Translations under genes and position numbers: made by a program
Shown here: positions 37,401-45,896 of the stretch, piece after piece
Position numbering within the stretch: position 1 is the stretch's first letter
Layout of the letters: every line of letters starts with the position of its first letter
Notes under the pieces: model-generated
The model's input: the letters and a program-made list of their open reading frames with translations, nothing else
Databases searched by the model: none
Told to the model about the DNA's origin: nothing
DNA from: Torymus aiolomorphi
Lineage: Eukaryota; Arthropoda; Insecta; Hymenoptera; Torymidae
DNA length: 64,000 nt
Assembly (NCBI GenBank): GCA_036365515.1
Contig: CM070874.1
Location: forward strand, 45,817,083-45,881,082
Reading direction: 5' to 3'

Positions 37401-40246
37401 TATTAACTATGTATTATAAAACTAAAACTTTAATGTATTGTTTTTATAAAATATACATAAAGATTTTACATTAAAAAAAAAAAAAAAAAAAGTTTTAGAT
37501 TAATTTTAAAATTTTTTTCTACTCCTTTAAGAAGTGAAGTAATTTTAGAATCTCAACAGAATCTATTAATATTCAATTTTAAATACTATCATACTAACAT
37601 TGTGTAATAATTACATACTAACGCAATATGTGTATATTTATAACAAATCAATGTTACAGATTTAATATTTTGTTTTTATAGCAATATCTTGTAAAAGATC
37701 ACTTGTAGTAAAGGTAAAATTTTTTATAAAATCAAAAGATCTTAATCAAATAAATGAACAAAAACTTCTACTCGATACATTATAAAGAAAATCATTATGA
37801 TTTGATGGATTCCAAGCATACAATACAAGAACCATTATAAAAAAAGTATTAATGCATAAATATTAATATGTTAAATTTTTGCATACTTTATATTGCCAGA
37901 GAACAGAACAATAAATCAATCGCATATTACACAACTATATCATAATAGCTGTTTTTAAATTATTTGGCATTAAATATATTGCAAATGTACATTTATGTAC
38001 ATATATTCTATGTACGTAAACCGCTTTATACAATAAATAGTTGTTAGAAGAAAAGATCCACAAAGGTTTCTTCTGATAAACAAAATATGTATTATGATAG
38101 TGAAATTGCGAGCATACATCATCGGAATTACAAATGTAGAAGTTAAATGGTTTGATGTATAGATTTCATAGTTTGAGAGTAATTTCTTACTCATCAATTC
38201 TTATTAAGTGTTAATTAAATATTATAGATCAAATGTTAAACTGTATTAAAGTTCAATACAAATATTTTGTACTCAGTATATTACCTATGACAAAAATACT
38301 AAAAAAAAACTGATATCCATTGAAATTTATTTTTCCAAATTATTAATAATAAAAGGAGTGACAGCATTTCAATTGGCATGTTTTAATAAATTAGTTTACT
38401 TTTGTAAATAATTTCAATTTTATGCTTTTTAAAAACATATGAAACTGTTTAAAATTAATTTTAAAGAAATGACATGCTTTAATATTATAGCAACAAAATC
38501 AGATATATATTACTTTCTAAAATTTTGTTAAACATATATTTTAATTATTAAACAGCAAACCATTTAACAGTATTTACAATAATATTCAATAGCTTTGTAC
38601 CTAAAATACATTGCACGAAAAAATGGAAACATTTGCATATAATGAGTCAAGGTATGGACAATATCTAGATACAATTCAGCAATTTATAAATTAATAAAAC
38701 TACTGATTTCAGTGAAAACAAAATATGCTGGCACAATATGAAAATAAAGATTATATTTACGCATATACACTTCAGAGGAAAAGAAAAATTCTTCATCAAA
38801 TACTTTTGTAATTTTATAGAAACTGTTCTAAAAAATTTAGTAAGTCATAAAAAAAGTAAAATAAAATAAAATTGCTGTAATATATGAAAAATAAATTGAA
38901 AATAGATTTACATAGACTTAAATTGCATAAATGTTGTTTTTGTACTTTAAAAATGTTTCATTTCTTTTCCTCTGCAACTCTTGTTTCCATAATTTTTACT
39001 TTTGAGAATAGAAATCAATTAGATAGTAGATATATTAACACACTCAAAAATCACGCAAGATTTAAAAATTTCACAATACTCAGCATTAAAATAAATACAA
39101 TTGCAAGTTATAACTTGATTAAGATTATTCTTAATTATTCTTAATCTTTGAAACGAATACAACAAAAAACTACAACTTATCTGTTTTTATATTTTTGTGA
39201 AAATGTTTTTTTCTTTTTCTTTCTTTTTTTTTAAATAGTTTTTTTCTTAGTATCTTAAGTTTGCAGTGCTGCAATGTTAAAATTATCATTGTAACTAACA
39301 TTCCTGACATATAGTAAAGAATAGACTGTCACGAAATATTATATAGCCTTTAATTTGGGGAGTAACATTTTGACAATTTAATCAATAGATTATAATACGA
39401 GGGACATTATTCAACCTACATCGAAATTGAACATGTGATTAAAAGTTCGTGCTCCTAATCGACGAGGGATCGATCTCGCAATAAAACATAGTGTTAAGGA
39501 AATTGGAATCATGCTCGAAAGATGTATGAATATATATATATAAAAATATATGTATACATATAAATCTAGTCAAGGTAATCGAGTTAATATTCGAATGGTA
39601 CGCTTACGCTAGAAATAATTGATTTTGTTTAATAATAATTTATAAAAAGATTACAAATGTGCGGCTTTAAGCGAACAAAAAAGTAATGTGCCGCTTATAC
39701 GCTCACCCTCTCGAATTCATAGTCATCGGCTAAAAGCGCTTCTTCCTCGTCGTTACCCAAGTCATATTCTTCGTCTCCGAGATCTTCATCCAATAGGGTA
39801 TCGTCACTGTGCAAAAATTCAAACAGATGCATTTTTTAGATGGACGCTTTGGCAAGCGAAAAAAGGGGGTAAGTGGCGCAGTGTCACATTTCAAAGAAAT
39901 TAGAGCAAAGTACTACGCAGCAGTCTCCCATTCATTCGTTATCTGAGATTTAATAAACCCGAAACTTATAAGAATTACACGAGTACAGTTAACAAAATCC
40001 GACTTTGGCTTGGAGTAATGCACAGATGCTAACTACGTCATCGTCCAAAGCGACTTCATTGCTAACCTTCACTGTGCGTACCCCGAATGCGTCGATGCGA
40101 TTTGGTATTGCCGAAGAGAGTTACCACGCAAATAATACATTCAGAAGATGCCTTAGTACTTCTGAATTATTTTCGAATAATTTATTAAAGCGCGGATGTT
40201 AGTGTTATTTGTGAAAATTATAAAAAAATACTCACTGATCTGACAT
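16314..40246 (-). CDS. Rbm33: RBM33-like RNA-binding protein, 11 coding exons, ~1095 aa
   Basis: The only host gene found. Coding exons in order: 40236-40246, 39707-39806, 36423-37102, 35053-36011, 34879-34976, 34505-34684, 33801-34118, 33569-33725, 33382-33497, 32124-32609, 16314-16496. Every junction keeps frame and has GT/AG ends. Layout: acidic N terminus (residues 1-37, DDTLLDEDLGDEEYDL), Glu/Ser-rich region then an RGD/RD repeat stretch (about 205-250), Pro/Gly/His-rich region (264-583), Ser/Arg-containing segment, basic helix (EYHKKMEEQKRLREKILREK, near 790-810), Gln run, and a C-terminal RRM (about 1009-1085; IVKVDNLAASTTEAQI to LDLSLIKVQLVPQ). Order, length (human RBM33 is about 1170) and the late RRM match RBM33, an RNA-binding protein implicated in nuclear mRNA export. 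The identification is by recognition, not by a search. Confidence 0.82.
16497..17254. other. Start of the final-intron TE domain, no element seen
   Basis: AT-rich intronic sequence between exon 11 and the first bounded insertion. Nothing specific recognised. Confidence 0.5.
17255..17632. mobile_element. Foldback element built from a 28-bp repeat
   Basis: Inverted ends CGATGGCTGAGCGGAACAAG and its near complement at 17613-17632 enclose arrays of a 28-bp unit around TCATCCGCGCGGTGAGATAC. About four to five units lie on the left arm and six on the right in inverse orientation, meeting near 17410. GC-rich against an AT-rich background. No spacers between units, so not CRISPR. Confidence 0.8.
17670..18088. 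mobile_element. PLE-like short insertion with 13-bp target duplication
   Basis: Flanked by direct repeats GCGAAATTAATTC (17657-17669 and 18089-18101). The ends are inverted copies around TTAAGTACTTGAAGACG and AAGATCTTGGGTGTTTTTTA. The left end carries a hammerhead-like core (17762-17802); the right end keeps only the GAAACGTTGC half. Non-coding. Confidence 0.75.
17762..17802 (-). ncRNA. Hammerhead-ribozyme-like core 1
   Basis: Minus strand reads CTGATGA, stem II GGTTGG/CCAAC with an 11-nt loop, then GAAAC and GTTGC. Matches the conserved core order reported for hammerheads in Penelope-like elements. Stems I and III and the cleavage site were not verified. Confidence 0.6.
18102..18359. mobile_element. 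Short palindromic MITE
   Basis: Inverted ends GATTTTAATTTGAAAAGGC against its imperfect complement at 18340-18359, continued by TTTCAT and AAAATTTCATTA matches. About 258 bp, no coding capacity. Confidence 0.55.
18508..19014. mobile_element. Palindromic element of CATATGGAAAT motifs
   Basis: The arms share ACAAAAATCCGTCCTA (about 18557) and TAGGACGGATTTTTGTG (about 18951) in inverse orientation. The interior is packed with variants of ATTTCCATATGGAAAT in both directions. The apparent 103-codon reading across it is a product of the repeats. Confidence 0.65.
19329..20178 (+). repeat. Left terminal inverted repeat of the Academ-like element
   Basis: Pairs with 27175-28040 at high identity. Contains a TATA box (TATATAA, 19420-19426) with GACTAGCAGC downstream, directed inward toward the transposase. 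The outer edge is set where similarity ends (TAGGCCAATCAATAGAG). Confidence 0.8.
20179..21484. other. 5' region of the Academ-like transposase gene
   Basis: AT-rich sequence between the left terminal repeat and the first coding exon. Apart from the tRNA-like stretch at 21032-21097 nothing is recognisable; it probably holds the promoter and 5' leader. Confidence 0.5.
21032..21097 (+). ncRNA. tRNA-like sequence
   Basis: Box-A-like TAGCCAAGTTGCAGAGAC, a clean 5-bp anticodon-type stem CTTGA/TCAAG around a 7-base loop TTCTCAC (central triplet CTC), and box B GGAGTTCGATCCCC. Outer GATAG/CTATC can pair. The T stem has mismatches and the acceptor is short, so a pseudogene or SINE part is likelier than a working tRNA. 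Poly-T follows. Confidence 0.4.
21623..21697. repeat. Short hairpin in the transposase intron
   Basis: TATGCACCTAGGGAGTAA pairs with TTACTCCCGTGGTGCATA about 35 bases downstream. Possibly a tiny MITE or an RNA stem. Confidence 0.6.
21717..22499. mobile_element. Foldback MITE inside the transposase intron
   Basis: Near-perfect 783-bp palindrome, ends TATATGTGCAAATCTCACGA and complement, centre near 22105. The ends allow a TA target duplication. It lies wholly within the transposase intron, so its insertion would not by itself disrupt the protein. Confidence 0.85.
27175..28040 (-). repeat. Right terminal inverted repeat of the Academ-like element
   Basis: Inverted copy of the left arm, including the TATA box (minus strand, 27930-27936). 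Outer edge near CTCTATTGACTGGCCTA. Confidence 0.8.
28049..28200. repeat. 150-bp hairpin of TTTTGCACAC motifs
   Basis: Left end TTTTTCCTAAC and right end GTTAGGAAAA are inverted, with TTTTGCGAA/TTCGCAAAG just inside and repeated TTTTGCACACT motifs. Probably a small MITE directly abutting the Academ-like element. Confidence 0.5.
28201..28540. other. Spacer, no bounded feature
   Basis: Contains CCCGAGCGAAGCGAG and further GCAAA/TTTGC motifs related to the hairpin to its left. No gene. Confidence 0.4.
28579..28620 (-). ncRNA. Hammerhead-ribozyme-like core 2
   Basis: Minus strand: CTGAAGA, stem II GGGAAG/CTTCC, GAAAC, GTTGG. Mirror of core 3. Confidence 0.6.
28898..28939 (+). ncRNA. Hammerhead-ribozyme-like core 3
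   Basis: Plus strand: CTGAAGA, stem II GGGGAG/CTCCC, GAAAC, GTTGG. Stem II differs from core 2 by a base change that is compensated on the other side, which argues for a selected or recently selected structure. Confidence 0.65.
29090..30010. repeat. GATTCA/TGAATC-rich degenerate repeat region with an insertion
   Basis: Dozens of GATTCA, GAATCA and AAATCACGATTT variants occur in both orientations at 29090-29365 and 29740-30010. Between them, 29370-29650 has a different vocabulary: GACAGGGCCTAT near 29380 is inverted as AGGGCCTGTC near 29570, with further CCCTGTACAGGG-type motifs. This suggests an inserted palindromic element without firm ends. Confidence 0.45.
30251..30508. mobile_element. 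Palindromic MITE, hAT-like ends
   Basis: Inverted termini GGCCAGGGCCACATGATGAA and complement; CAGGG-type ends are common in hAT elements. The interior has a second inverted motif (AGTATGACTTCGTGAACC region). The 8-bp flanks match only imperfectly, so the superfamily is uncertain. Confidence 0.6.
30509..31303. other. Intronic spacer
   Basis: Contains the local palindrome GTGCTGTGCTGCACAGCAC (near 30531-30549), then AT-rich DNA. No gene. Confidence 0.5.
31304..31464. mobile_element. 161-bp hairpin MITE
   Basis: Near-perfect palindrome; both ends read AAAGGACCCCGCACACAATG outside-in, continuing through ATGGGAAAAAATCAT and GGTCAAATTGAAC. Loop near 31385. No target duplication could be fixed. 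Confidence 0.85.
31465..32123. other. Intronic spacer next to exon 10
   Basis: AT-rich. A GAAACGTTGC string at 31872-31881 lacks a CTGANGA partner and is not called a ribozyme. Confidence 0.5.
32124..32609 (-). CDS. Rbm33: RBM33-like exon 10 (Gln-rich, first half of RRM)
   Basis: 486 bp. Contains a Gln run (QEQQAQQQQQQRQR) and ends with the first beta strand and helix of the RRM, up to CQGIGSIE. The donor GTGACT (32123-32118) opens the 15.6-kb final intron. Reading through instead adds only five residues before a stop. Confidence 0.88.
33382..33497 (-). CDS. Rbm33: RBM33-like exon 9
   Basis: 116 bp encoding ENAKQESTIAAIAKENAKGK and a GRGRSR motif; returns to phase 0. Confidence 0.82.
33569..33725 (-). 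CDS. Rbm33: RBM33-like exon 8 (basic helix)
   Basis: 157 bp; charged helical segment EEEMDPEMREYHKKMEEQKR. Donor GTTTTT is weaker than the others; phase 1. Confidence 0.82.
33801..34118 (-). CDS. Rbm33: RBM33-like exon 7
   Basis: 318 bp in frame, EHRSSRDTYREREREISPRP then a Lys/Asn-rich tail. A longer reading in another frame here is a shadow. Confidence 0.82.
34505..34684 (-). CDS. Rbm33: RBM33-like exon 6
   Basis: 180 bp in frame, DPYSYFSDVWQETKPQRLQS followed by a Tyr/Ser/Asn-rich stretch. Flanked by AG and GTGAGA. Confidence 0.82.
34879..34976 (-). CDS. Rbm33: RBM33-like exon 5
   Basis: Short exon encoding KSSQDPADKFVEALRSASSS then NRSKNQQAKSD. Acceptor TTTTTAG, donor GTAAGA. Confidence 0.82.
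35053..36011 (-). CDS. Rbm33: RBM33-like exon 4 (Pro/Gly-rich)
   Basis: 959 bp. Starts RYHHGHGPPSSNQQ and contains GPPG/GHPP repeats, His-rich and Met/Pro-rich tracts, then NVPGVPNIPNVPAIP. Low-complexity region typical of this family. Donor GTAAAT, phase 1. Confidence 0.9.
36423..37102 (-). CDS. Rbm33: RBM33-like exon 3
   Basis: 680 bp. Begins LPEQQTISKGEEETDDVLDL and ends in RGD/RSD/GDR repeats before the GTAAAT donor (phase 2). The RGD stretch makes the opposite strand look like TCACCT repeats. Confidence 0.88.
37103..39706 (-). other. Intron 2 of the RBM33-like gene
   Basis: 2.6-kb AT-rich intron with a poly-A run near 37471-37490 and no bounded repeat or extra exon that I could support. 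An unrecognised alternative exon cannot be excluded. Confidence 0.6.
39707..39806 (-). CDS. Rbm33: RBM33-like exon 2
   Basis: Acidic exon, GDEEYDLGNDEEEALLADDY. Acceptor TTGCACAG, donor GTGAGC, leaving phase 0. Confidence 0.85.
40236..40246 (-). CDS. Rbm33: RBM33-like exon 1 (coding part)
   Basis: Start ATG at 40244-40246, encoding MSDH with the next exon. This start was chosen because only this frame joins across the GTGAGT donor (40235) to the acidic exon 2. Confidence 0.75.
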
Positions 40247-40345
40247 CGTTCCAATCCACTCCGTCCCTCGCTTGCATATGGGAGGTCAAATCGATAGTCG
40301 ACGCCATTTCATTCCAATTCGATACTGCACTTCTCGAACTAAAGG
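40247..40345 (-). promoter_or_regulatory. 5' leader of the RBM33-like gene with overlapping upstream ORF
   Basis: Upstream ATGs at 40310-40312 (8 codons) and 40305-40307. The second starts a 24-codon reading (MASTIDLTSHMQARDG...) that overlaps the main start and is closed by a TGA formed exactly across the exon 1/2 junction. The transcription start was not identified. Confidence 0.5.
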
Positions 40346-40491
40346 CGGGAGAATTAAAAATAAAAATTTAAGAGATTTAATTTAATTTTTATTTCAAGTT
40401 AAAAAGAATACCGAGTGGTTTCTAAACAATTCTGTTATTGAATTAAAGATAAGAATGTTACATGAACGTATTACATTATTTTAATTTCTCA

Positions 40492-40539
<48 letters not shown>

Positions 40540-41169
40540 ACAAAATTTTGTAATGAAAATGAAGTATGTTGTACATAACAAAGGTGCAATATCTTTTTTA
40601 TTAAAAATCAGATTTAGTAGTGGTTACATATATGGACAAATCCACAATACTTTTAACTATTGTGTGACTTTTTTTTAAAAGTAATTTAGTGATACAGCCG
40701 TGCGAAGCACAGCAACTATAGATTGGATGTAAAATTTTCAATGGAAATTGGAAACTATGGAAAACAAGTCCTGTAAGGCTGATGTAATCTGTATGAGTGT
40801 GCAATGCACGGCGCAACCAGTAGGAAAAAAAACTGCAGGAAATTTCTCTAAAGACATTTCTGCAAGAAATCCTGCAGAAATACCTACCTGTAAGAAATTT
40901 CTACAACTTGTCGCCCACGGGAAAATTCTGCAGAAATTCTTGCAGAAAATATTCCGTATCTGTACAATAAAAATTAATTATATTTTATTCAATATTAAAT
41001 GTCAAGGTAGGTGACTAAAACACCCAGTATGGGTGTTACCATCCGCATGGTAACATCTATATGCTTGGCGTTTTTTCATAAAATTTTAATTCTTCATATA
41101 TTAGAAAAAATTTTATAATAATTTAAATAATAAATTTTAAAATTGTTATATTTTTTTTATTAAACTTAA
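40346..41169. other. 5' intergenic flank, poly-A tract and CTGCAGAAAT repeats
   Basis: A pure A run of about 40 bases (40498-40537). At 40830-40960, short repeats of CTGCAGAAAT and TTGCAGAAA recur in direct and inverted form. No gene seen. Confidence 0.5.
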
Positions 41170-41280
41170 GGGGGTCCGAAAGTCAATTAAAAATTCAAAT
41201 TTCGCGCCACAATATAGCAGACGAAAAAATAAGTAATTTGCCCATAACAAATAGTAAAAACAATATTACGGAAAACCAGG

Positions 41281-41473
41281 ACTGCATTGCCCTCCGTTAC
41301 ATTATTATCTATCATTTAACAAAATTTGAAGTTTCTATATAAATATTTCGCTGAATGGCATTTGAATTACTTGATTTTGAGACATTATTCAAATGCCATT
41401 CAGCGAAATATTTATATAGAAACTTCAAACTTTGTAAAATGATAGATAATAATGTAACGGAGGGCAATGCAGT
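41281..41473. mobile_element. 193-bp hairpin nested in the left arm
   Basis: Palindrome with ends ACTGCATTGCCCTCCGTTAC. Absent from the right arm (near 42331-42343), which serves as the empty site. Flanked by CCAGG and CCCGG, consistent with a 5-bp target duplication plus one change. Confidence 0.85.
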
Positions 41474-41590
41474 CCCGGGGGGTTGCCCTTCAATGATATA
41501 CGGTAAAATGTTTATCACCGCGTAATACAGGTATGTTTTTAGGATGAATAGTACCATTTTGAACAAAATTTTGATTTGATGTGACGTATA

Positions 41591-41785
41591 CTGTGGTAAA
41601 ACGATTATATCGCATCGCAACGCATATCGCTAAAGGTAATTTTATATTACGCCATAGCGATAAGTTTTGTTTGTGTACACTTTGTATATCGAAACGATAT
41701 GCAATAAAAAATTCTTCGCTATGGGGCAATACAAAATTACCCTTAGCGATATGCGTTGCGATGCAACATAATCGTTTTACCACAG
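41591..41785. mobile_element. TA-flanked palindromic MITE in the left arm
   Basis: Ends CTGTGGTAAAACGATTAT and complement, TA on both sides. A decayed partner occupies the mirror position in the right arm (about 42065-42220), so it inserted before the arms were duplicated, or the arms were copied with it. Confidence 0.75.
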
Positions 41786-41888
41786 TATATTCTCTAAAGT
41801 TGAATTAGTGAAAATTGCTCCACCCATTAAATTAGTAGAAAAAAATAGTAATTTATTAGTGAATATACGCATTTAATTAGTAGTCTTT

Positions 41889-42032
41889 AAAAAAACTACT
41901 AATGAAATAGTGAATATTCACTAATAAATTAGTAGTTTATTCTACTAATTTAATGGGTTTAAAAACTACTAATGAAATAGTGAATATTCACTAATAAATT
42001 AGTAGTTTATTCTACTAATTTAATGGGAGGAG
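41889..42032. repeat. Two 73-bp units around ACTAATAAATTAGT
   Basis: Tandem pair, each internally palindromic (CACTATTTCATTAGTAG and CTACTAATTTATTAGTG halves), at the fold centre of the composite palindrome. Confidence 0.75.
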
Positions 42033-42446
42033 CAATTTTCACTAATTCAACTTTAGAGAGTATGTGAAACGATTATGTTGCATGGCAATGCATATCGCTA
42101 AGGGTAATTTTGTATTGCCCCATAGCGAAGAATTTTTTATTGCACAACGTTTCCACATACAAAGTTTACAAACAAAACTTATCGCTATGGCGTAATATAA
42201 AATTATCGTTTTACCACAGTCTATGTCACATCAAATCAAAATTTTGTCCTAAATTGTACTATTCGTTCTAAAAACATACCTGTATTACGCGGTGATAAAC
42301 ATTTTATCGTATATCATTGAAGAGCAACCCCCCTGGTTTTCCGTAATATTGTTTTTACTATTTGTTATGGGCAAATTACTTATTTTTTCGTCTGCTATAT
42401 TGTGGCGCGAAATTTGAATTTTTAATTGACTTTCGGACCCCCTTAA

Positions 42447-43148
42447 TCATAGAATGTAAAATCGATGCGATTCTCATTATTTTCATTGTTCCATTTTAAC
42501 ATTTAAATTCTATAAATTGATGAAATAAAATTATTCATAAAAAAAATTAACATTAAAATAAAGGACTCTCTACACCGTGTGTTGTGTACCGCGTGTGCCG
42601 TCCAAAAAAAAAAAGAATCATTGTTGAACATCTGTTTATCCCTATAATCAGAGATTAAACCGAGTTCGATGATAATAATAACGTATCCTATAATCAGAGA
42701 TTAAACCGAAGTGGATGATAGCAACAATAACATAATCTTTCATCGTTTGGTTTAATCTCTGGTTGCAAACAGCAACAGCCGCGCGGTCAGCCCCCTCCCC
42801 CCTCAGCCGAACTCCTTCAGACGCTTTACACTTCTGCGTGCTTTCTTCAAGTTTATTTTTATCAAATGCAAAAATTTATAGGTAATTCTTATGTAAAATT
42901 TCACGCTCTACAACTTTTGTTTGTGACTTTTTCCGATATCTCTTATCGTTCTCGAGTTATAATCGAAAAACCGTTTTCGGGGGTGGTTCTTTGCCAAATT
43001 AGGGATGACTGTGCTTTTAGAAACTACATTTTTGACCATCGTTTTTATAGAGGGTGTTTTATACCAAATATAAAATATCACAAAGCTTCCTCTAGGAGGA
43101 AACAAAATCCAGCCATTTCCTTCAAAAAAGTCGATTTCAGACCTTAAA
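42447..43148. other. Intergenic spacer with TAATCAGAGATTAAACCGA repeats
   Basis: The 19-mer TAATCAGAGATTAAACCGA occurs near 42650 and 42693 and, inverted and imperfect, near 42748. The rest is non-coding. CTACACCGTGTGTTGTGTAC near 42568 resembles other MITE termini in this window. Confidence 0.5.
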
Positions 43149-43288
43149 GCGATTCTACACAAGAGGCACAGGCGCACAGGCACACGACTCTGAGCCAATC
43201 GGAGCAAAGTCTCCAAGCTGGAGATTGGTTCCGATTGGCTCAGAGTCATGTGCCTGTGCGCCTTTGCCTTTTATGTGAACTCGCTCTA
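43149..43288. mobile_element. Palindromic MITE, AGGCGCACAGGCAC type
   Basis: Inverted halves share GGCGCACAGGCAC and GACTCTGAGCCAATCGGA, with a loop near 43210. Ends read AAGCGATTCTACAC against GTGAACTCGCT. The flanks contain TAA/CTAA, so a TWA target is possible. Confidence 0.65.
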
Positions 43289-43370
43289 AGACCGAATCCA
43301 CATTGCGTGCTGTGTGTCGTCTGCCGTGCAATTTATGCCGTGCCAAAAAGAAAGTGTTGTTCGACATCTA
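43284..43370. repeat. Repeat paralogous to the MITE B insertion site
   Basis: GAATCCACATTGCGTGCTGT through GTGTTGTTCGACATCTATG is inverted and imperfectly repeated at 44830-44906 plus 45495-45512. It provides the empty site that fixes the ends of MITE B. Confidence 0.7.
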
Positions 43371-43398
43371 TGTAACTGTTACCTATATTTGACATCTA

Positions 43399-43845
43399 AG
43401 AGCGCTACAGGCAAAAAGAAAAAGTAAAAGAACAGGAACAGATATAAGAATAACATGGATAAGTATATCTATATATATGAGGAACAGGAATAGCTAAAAG
43501 GAATACCTCGTACTATTCCTGTAACTGTTCAGGGCGCTACAGGCAAAAAGAAAAAGCAAAAGCACAGGAACAGATATAAGAATAACATGGATATGTATAT
43601 CTATATATATGAGGAACAGGAACAGCTACAAGCAACAGATCTAGCTGTTCCTTCTAGCTGTTCCTGTTCCTAATATATGTGATATACATATCCATGTTAA
43701 TCTTATATCTGTCCTGTGCTTTTGCTTTTTCTTTTTGCCTGTAGCGCCCTTTCCTGTTCCTCATATATATAGATATACATATCCATTTTATTCTTATATC
43801 TGTTCCTGTTCTTATGCTTTTCCCTTTTGCGTGTAGCGCCCTCTA
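43399..43845. mobile_element. MITE inserted into a copy of itself
   Basis: Four copies of a roughly 90-bp arm (GCGCTACAGGCAAAAAGAAA ... ATGAGGAACAGGAA), two direct then two inverted. The inner palindrome (about 43530-43751, ends AGGGCGCTACAGGC) sits inside an outer palindrome of the same family (43399-43845). Confidence 0.8.
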
Positions 43846-44439
43846 TACTCTGGTCAATAAAGAGTAGGTTCTTCCTCTTTATCCTGTGAGGTGGCTCATG
43901 CGTTTGGTGCCGTATCAAGTCAGGGCTCCGCAAGGGGCTTCTTTATTATTGCCAAATTAATTGTATTTTACGTAAATTTATTGTAAATAACTTCTAAATG
44001 TTGAAACAAAAAAAAGATTTTATAAATAAGTAAAAACTTTGCTAATTTGTCGCTACATTTATATGACTGGTCGCAGTGCGCATGCGCAGTAGCACATTTG
44101 TAACGTTTATTGTTTATATCTTTTTTGTTTGGTCGTTAACCTATAATTCTGATGATATCATTAGATTCTTCACAAAAAAATCTTTAATTTCATATATTGT
44201 ACATTAAAAACTGCTTTTTTACAAGTTACTACGAAGCAATAAACTGTTCAATCCCATAAGGTTATGTGTTAAACGTACCTATATATATAAACTCAGTTTA
44301 TAAACTCAGTTTTTTCGATAATTTGGTCGTTGACCAACAATTTTCTTAGTACAGATCGAAAGTTTAATGTCTAAAGAACATATTTGTTAAGTTTAAGATG
44401 TATCTGCTTTTTTATAAGAAATCGCGTGAGCCACCTTAA
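43846..44439. other. Spacer
   Basis: AT-rich, non-coding. GTGAGGTGGCTCATGCG near 43888 is partly inverted as CGCGTGAGCCACC near 44423. No other feature. Confidence 0.5.
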
Positions 44440-44827
44440 GGGGATGCCATACTCGTACCATTACCGACCGAGCAATTCACACAGTTTCAAGCTGATTAAA
44501 AATAAAATACGTCGAATCACAAAAAATCAAGAGAACACTCTTCTGTATTTTTTAACGTTCTATCATCCAGTCAAAGTTTGGAGTCGAAATATCAAGCCGT
44601 TTTTTCAAAAACTTTGAACGAAATTAAATTTAATTAAATTTAATTTCGTTCAAAGTTTTTGAAAAAACGGCTTGATATTTCGACTCCAAACTTTGACTGG
44701 ATGATAGAACGTTAAAAAACACAGAAGAGTGTTCTCTTGATTTTTTGTGATTCGACGTATTTTATTTTTAATCAGCTTGAAACTGTGTGAATTGCTCGGT
44801 CGGTAATAGTACGAGTAAGGCATCCCC
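44440..44827. mobile_element. TTAA-flanked hairpin MITE, 388 bp
   Basis: Almost perfect palindrome, ends GGGGATGCC(A/T)TACTCGTAC, flanked by TTAA (44436-44439, 44828-44831), centre near 44633. The 77- and 68-codon readings on the two strands are the same palindromic sequence and not genes. Confidence 0.9.
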
Positions 44828-44906
44828 TTAATAAGTATGTAGATGTCGAACAACACTTTTTTTTAGTACAGCACAAATCGCACGGCACAAGACGCACAGC
44901 ACGTAA

Positions 44907-45494
44907 GGGAGAATGTACATAAGCGCTGCGCTGCGCCGCGCCGTGCTGCGCCGTGCTGCCGCTGCGCTGAAGCTTAGCTCTGCCGTTCCGTTCCATTCGT
45001 ATATTTTTACAAAAAAATGAGCAGTTGCATGTCTATGATATTTATAAGTCACGGACGATGTGTATATGCTCCAAAATGAAAAGTTAAATAAATGAAGGGA
45101 TAGTTTATATGACGGACAGTTTAAGAACAAAAGTATTTTAAGCCGAGCAAGAAAACACAAGACCCAATTGATGTGATATACTATGAATTATAAAATTGAT
45201 TAGAACATTGGAAAATGAAGCTATTCCTAAATGTGGTCGAACCCACCACCTTCTGCAAGATTGTTGTTTCTTTTTTCTTAATTTTTTTAACAATTTCAAT
45301 AACTTTAATGAAATTATACATTTTTCTAATTTTTTTTATTTTGGCTTCAATCATGATCATGACCATGAAAATGATAGATGTATGACATAGATCTGTAGAA
45401 TTGTACCATTAGCAATGGAATATAGAAACGGAACTATGGACCAGCGCAAGCAGAGAACCGCGCAGCGCAGCGCGGCGCTTATGTACATTCTCCC
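44907..45494. mobile_element. PIF/Harbinger-like MITE, copy B
   Basis: Inverted termini GGGAGAATGTACATAAGCGC, TAA on both sides (44904-44906, 45495-45497). Subterminal arrays of GCTGC/GCCGC/GCCGT pentamers follow at the left end, with a matching GC-rich run at the right. The paralogous empty site at 43284-43310 confirms the borders. A box-B-like GGGTTCGACC on the minus strand near 45238 lacks a box A. Confidence 0.9.
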
Positions 45495-45559
45495 TAATGT
45501 GGATTCGCTCTAGCGGACTGTCCACATAACACCATGCCATGTCTTCCATGCCGTTGATT

Positions 45560-45896
45560 CCGGAATTGGTTTGTTCCATGGTCCGTTCTATTTCGTTTGG
45601 CTTGGCCTCGTATAAGTAGTCTATACAATAACATAGTTGATAAATAGATACTCTATCTACTTCGTAAAAGAAGAAAAAGGAATTTTGCCACTCAAAAAGA
45701 GTAATCAAAGGATACGAAATAATGTAAAAAATAGAAAGATTATTTAGCAAAACTAAGTATGTCAAAGTAACCCAAAGCTGACTATAACCAAATCTTTAAC
45801 CCCAAGCCCGAAGGGGGAGAAAATGATCTTAAACGATCTGACAATATTATCTAAGTGTGTAGTGTTGGCCGCGAGGACTAAGGCGTGTCTTCTTTT
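45560..45896 (+). repeat. Inverted-duplication copy 1, left part
   Basis: Homologous, in opposite orientation, to about 55060-55240 plus 54863-54884. Shared landmarks: AAAAAGAGTAAT, TATGTCAAAGTAACCC, CCGAAGGGG and ACGATCTGACAATATT. Ends in the 5' half of a tRNA-like sequence and the left target duplication of the PLE pair. Confidence 0.75.

Larger units (their letters stand above)
41170..42442. mobile_element. TTAA-flanked composite palindrome, 1.27 kb
   Basis: Inverted ends GGGGGTCCGAAAGTCAATTA flanked by TTAA on both sides (41166-41169, 42443-42446). The arms match to the centre near 41900 except for nested insertions. Two copies of a smaller palindrome occur, one per arm. Non-coding; a piggyBac-like target but no transposase. 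Confidence 0.88.

Noticed and set aside
44384..44856. Two similar ORFs of 77 and 68 codons on opposite strands
   Set aside because: They are the two arms of one TTAA-flanked palindrome.
45225..45280. tRNA-like box B (GGGTTCGACC) on the minus strand in MITE B
   Set aside because: No box A or foldable cloverleaf upstream.
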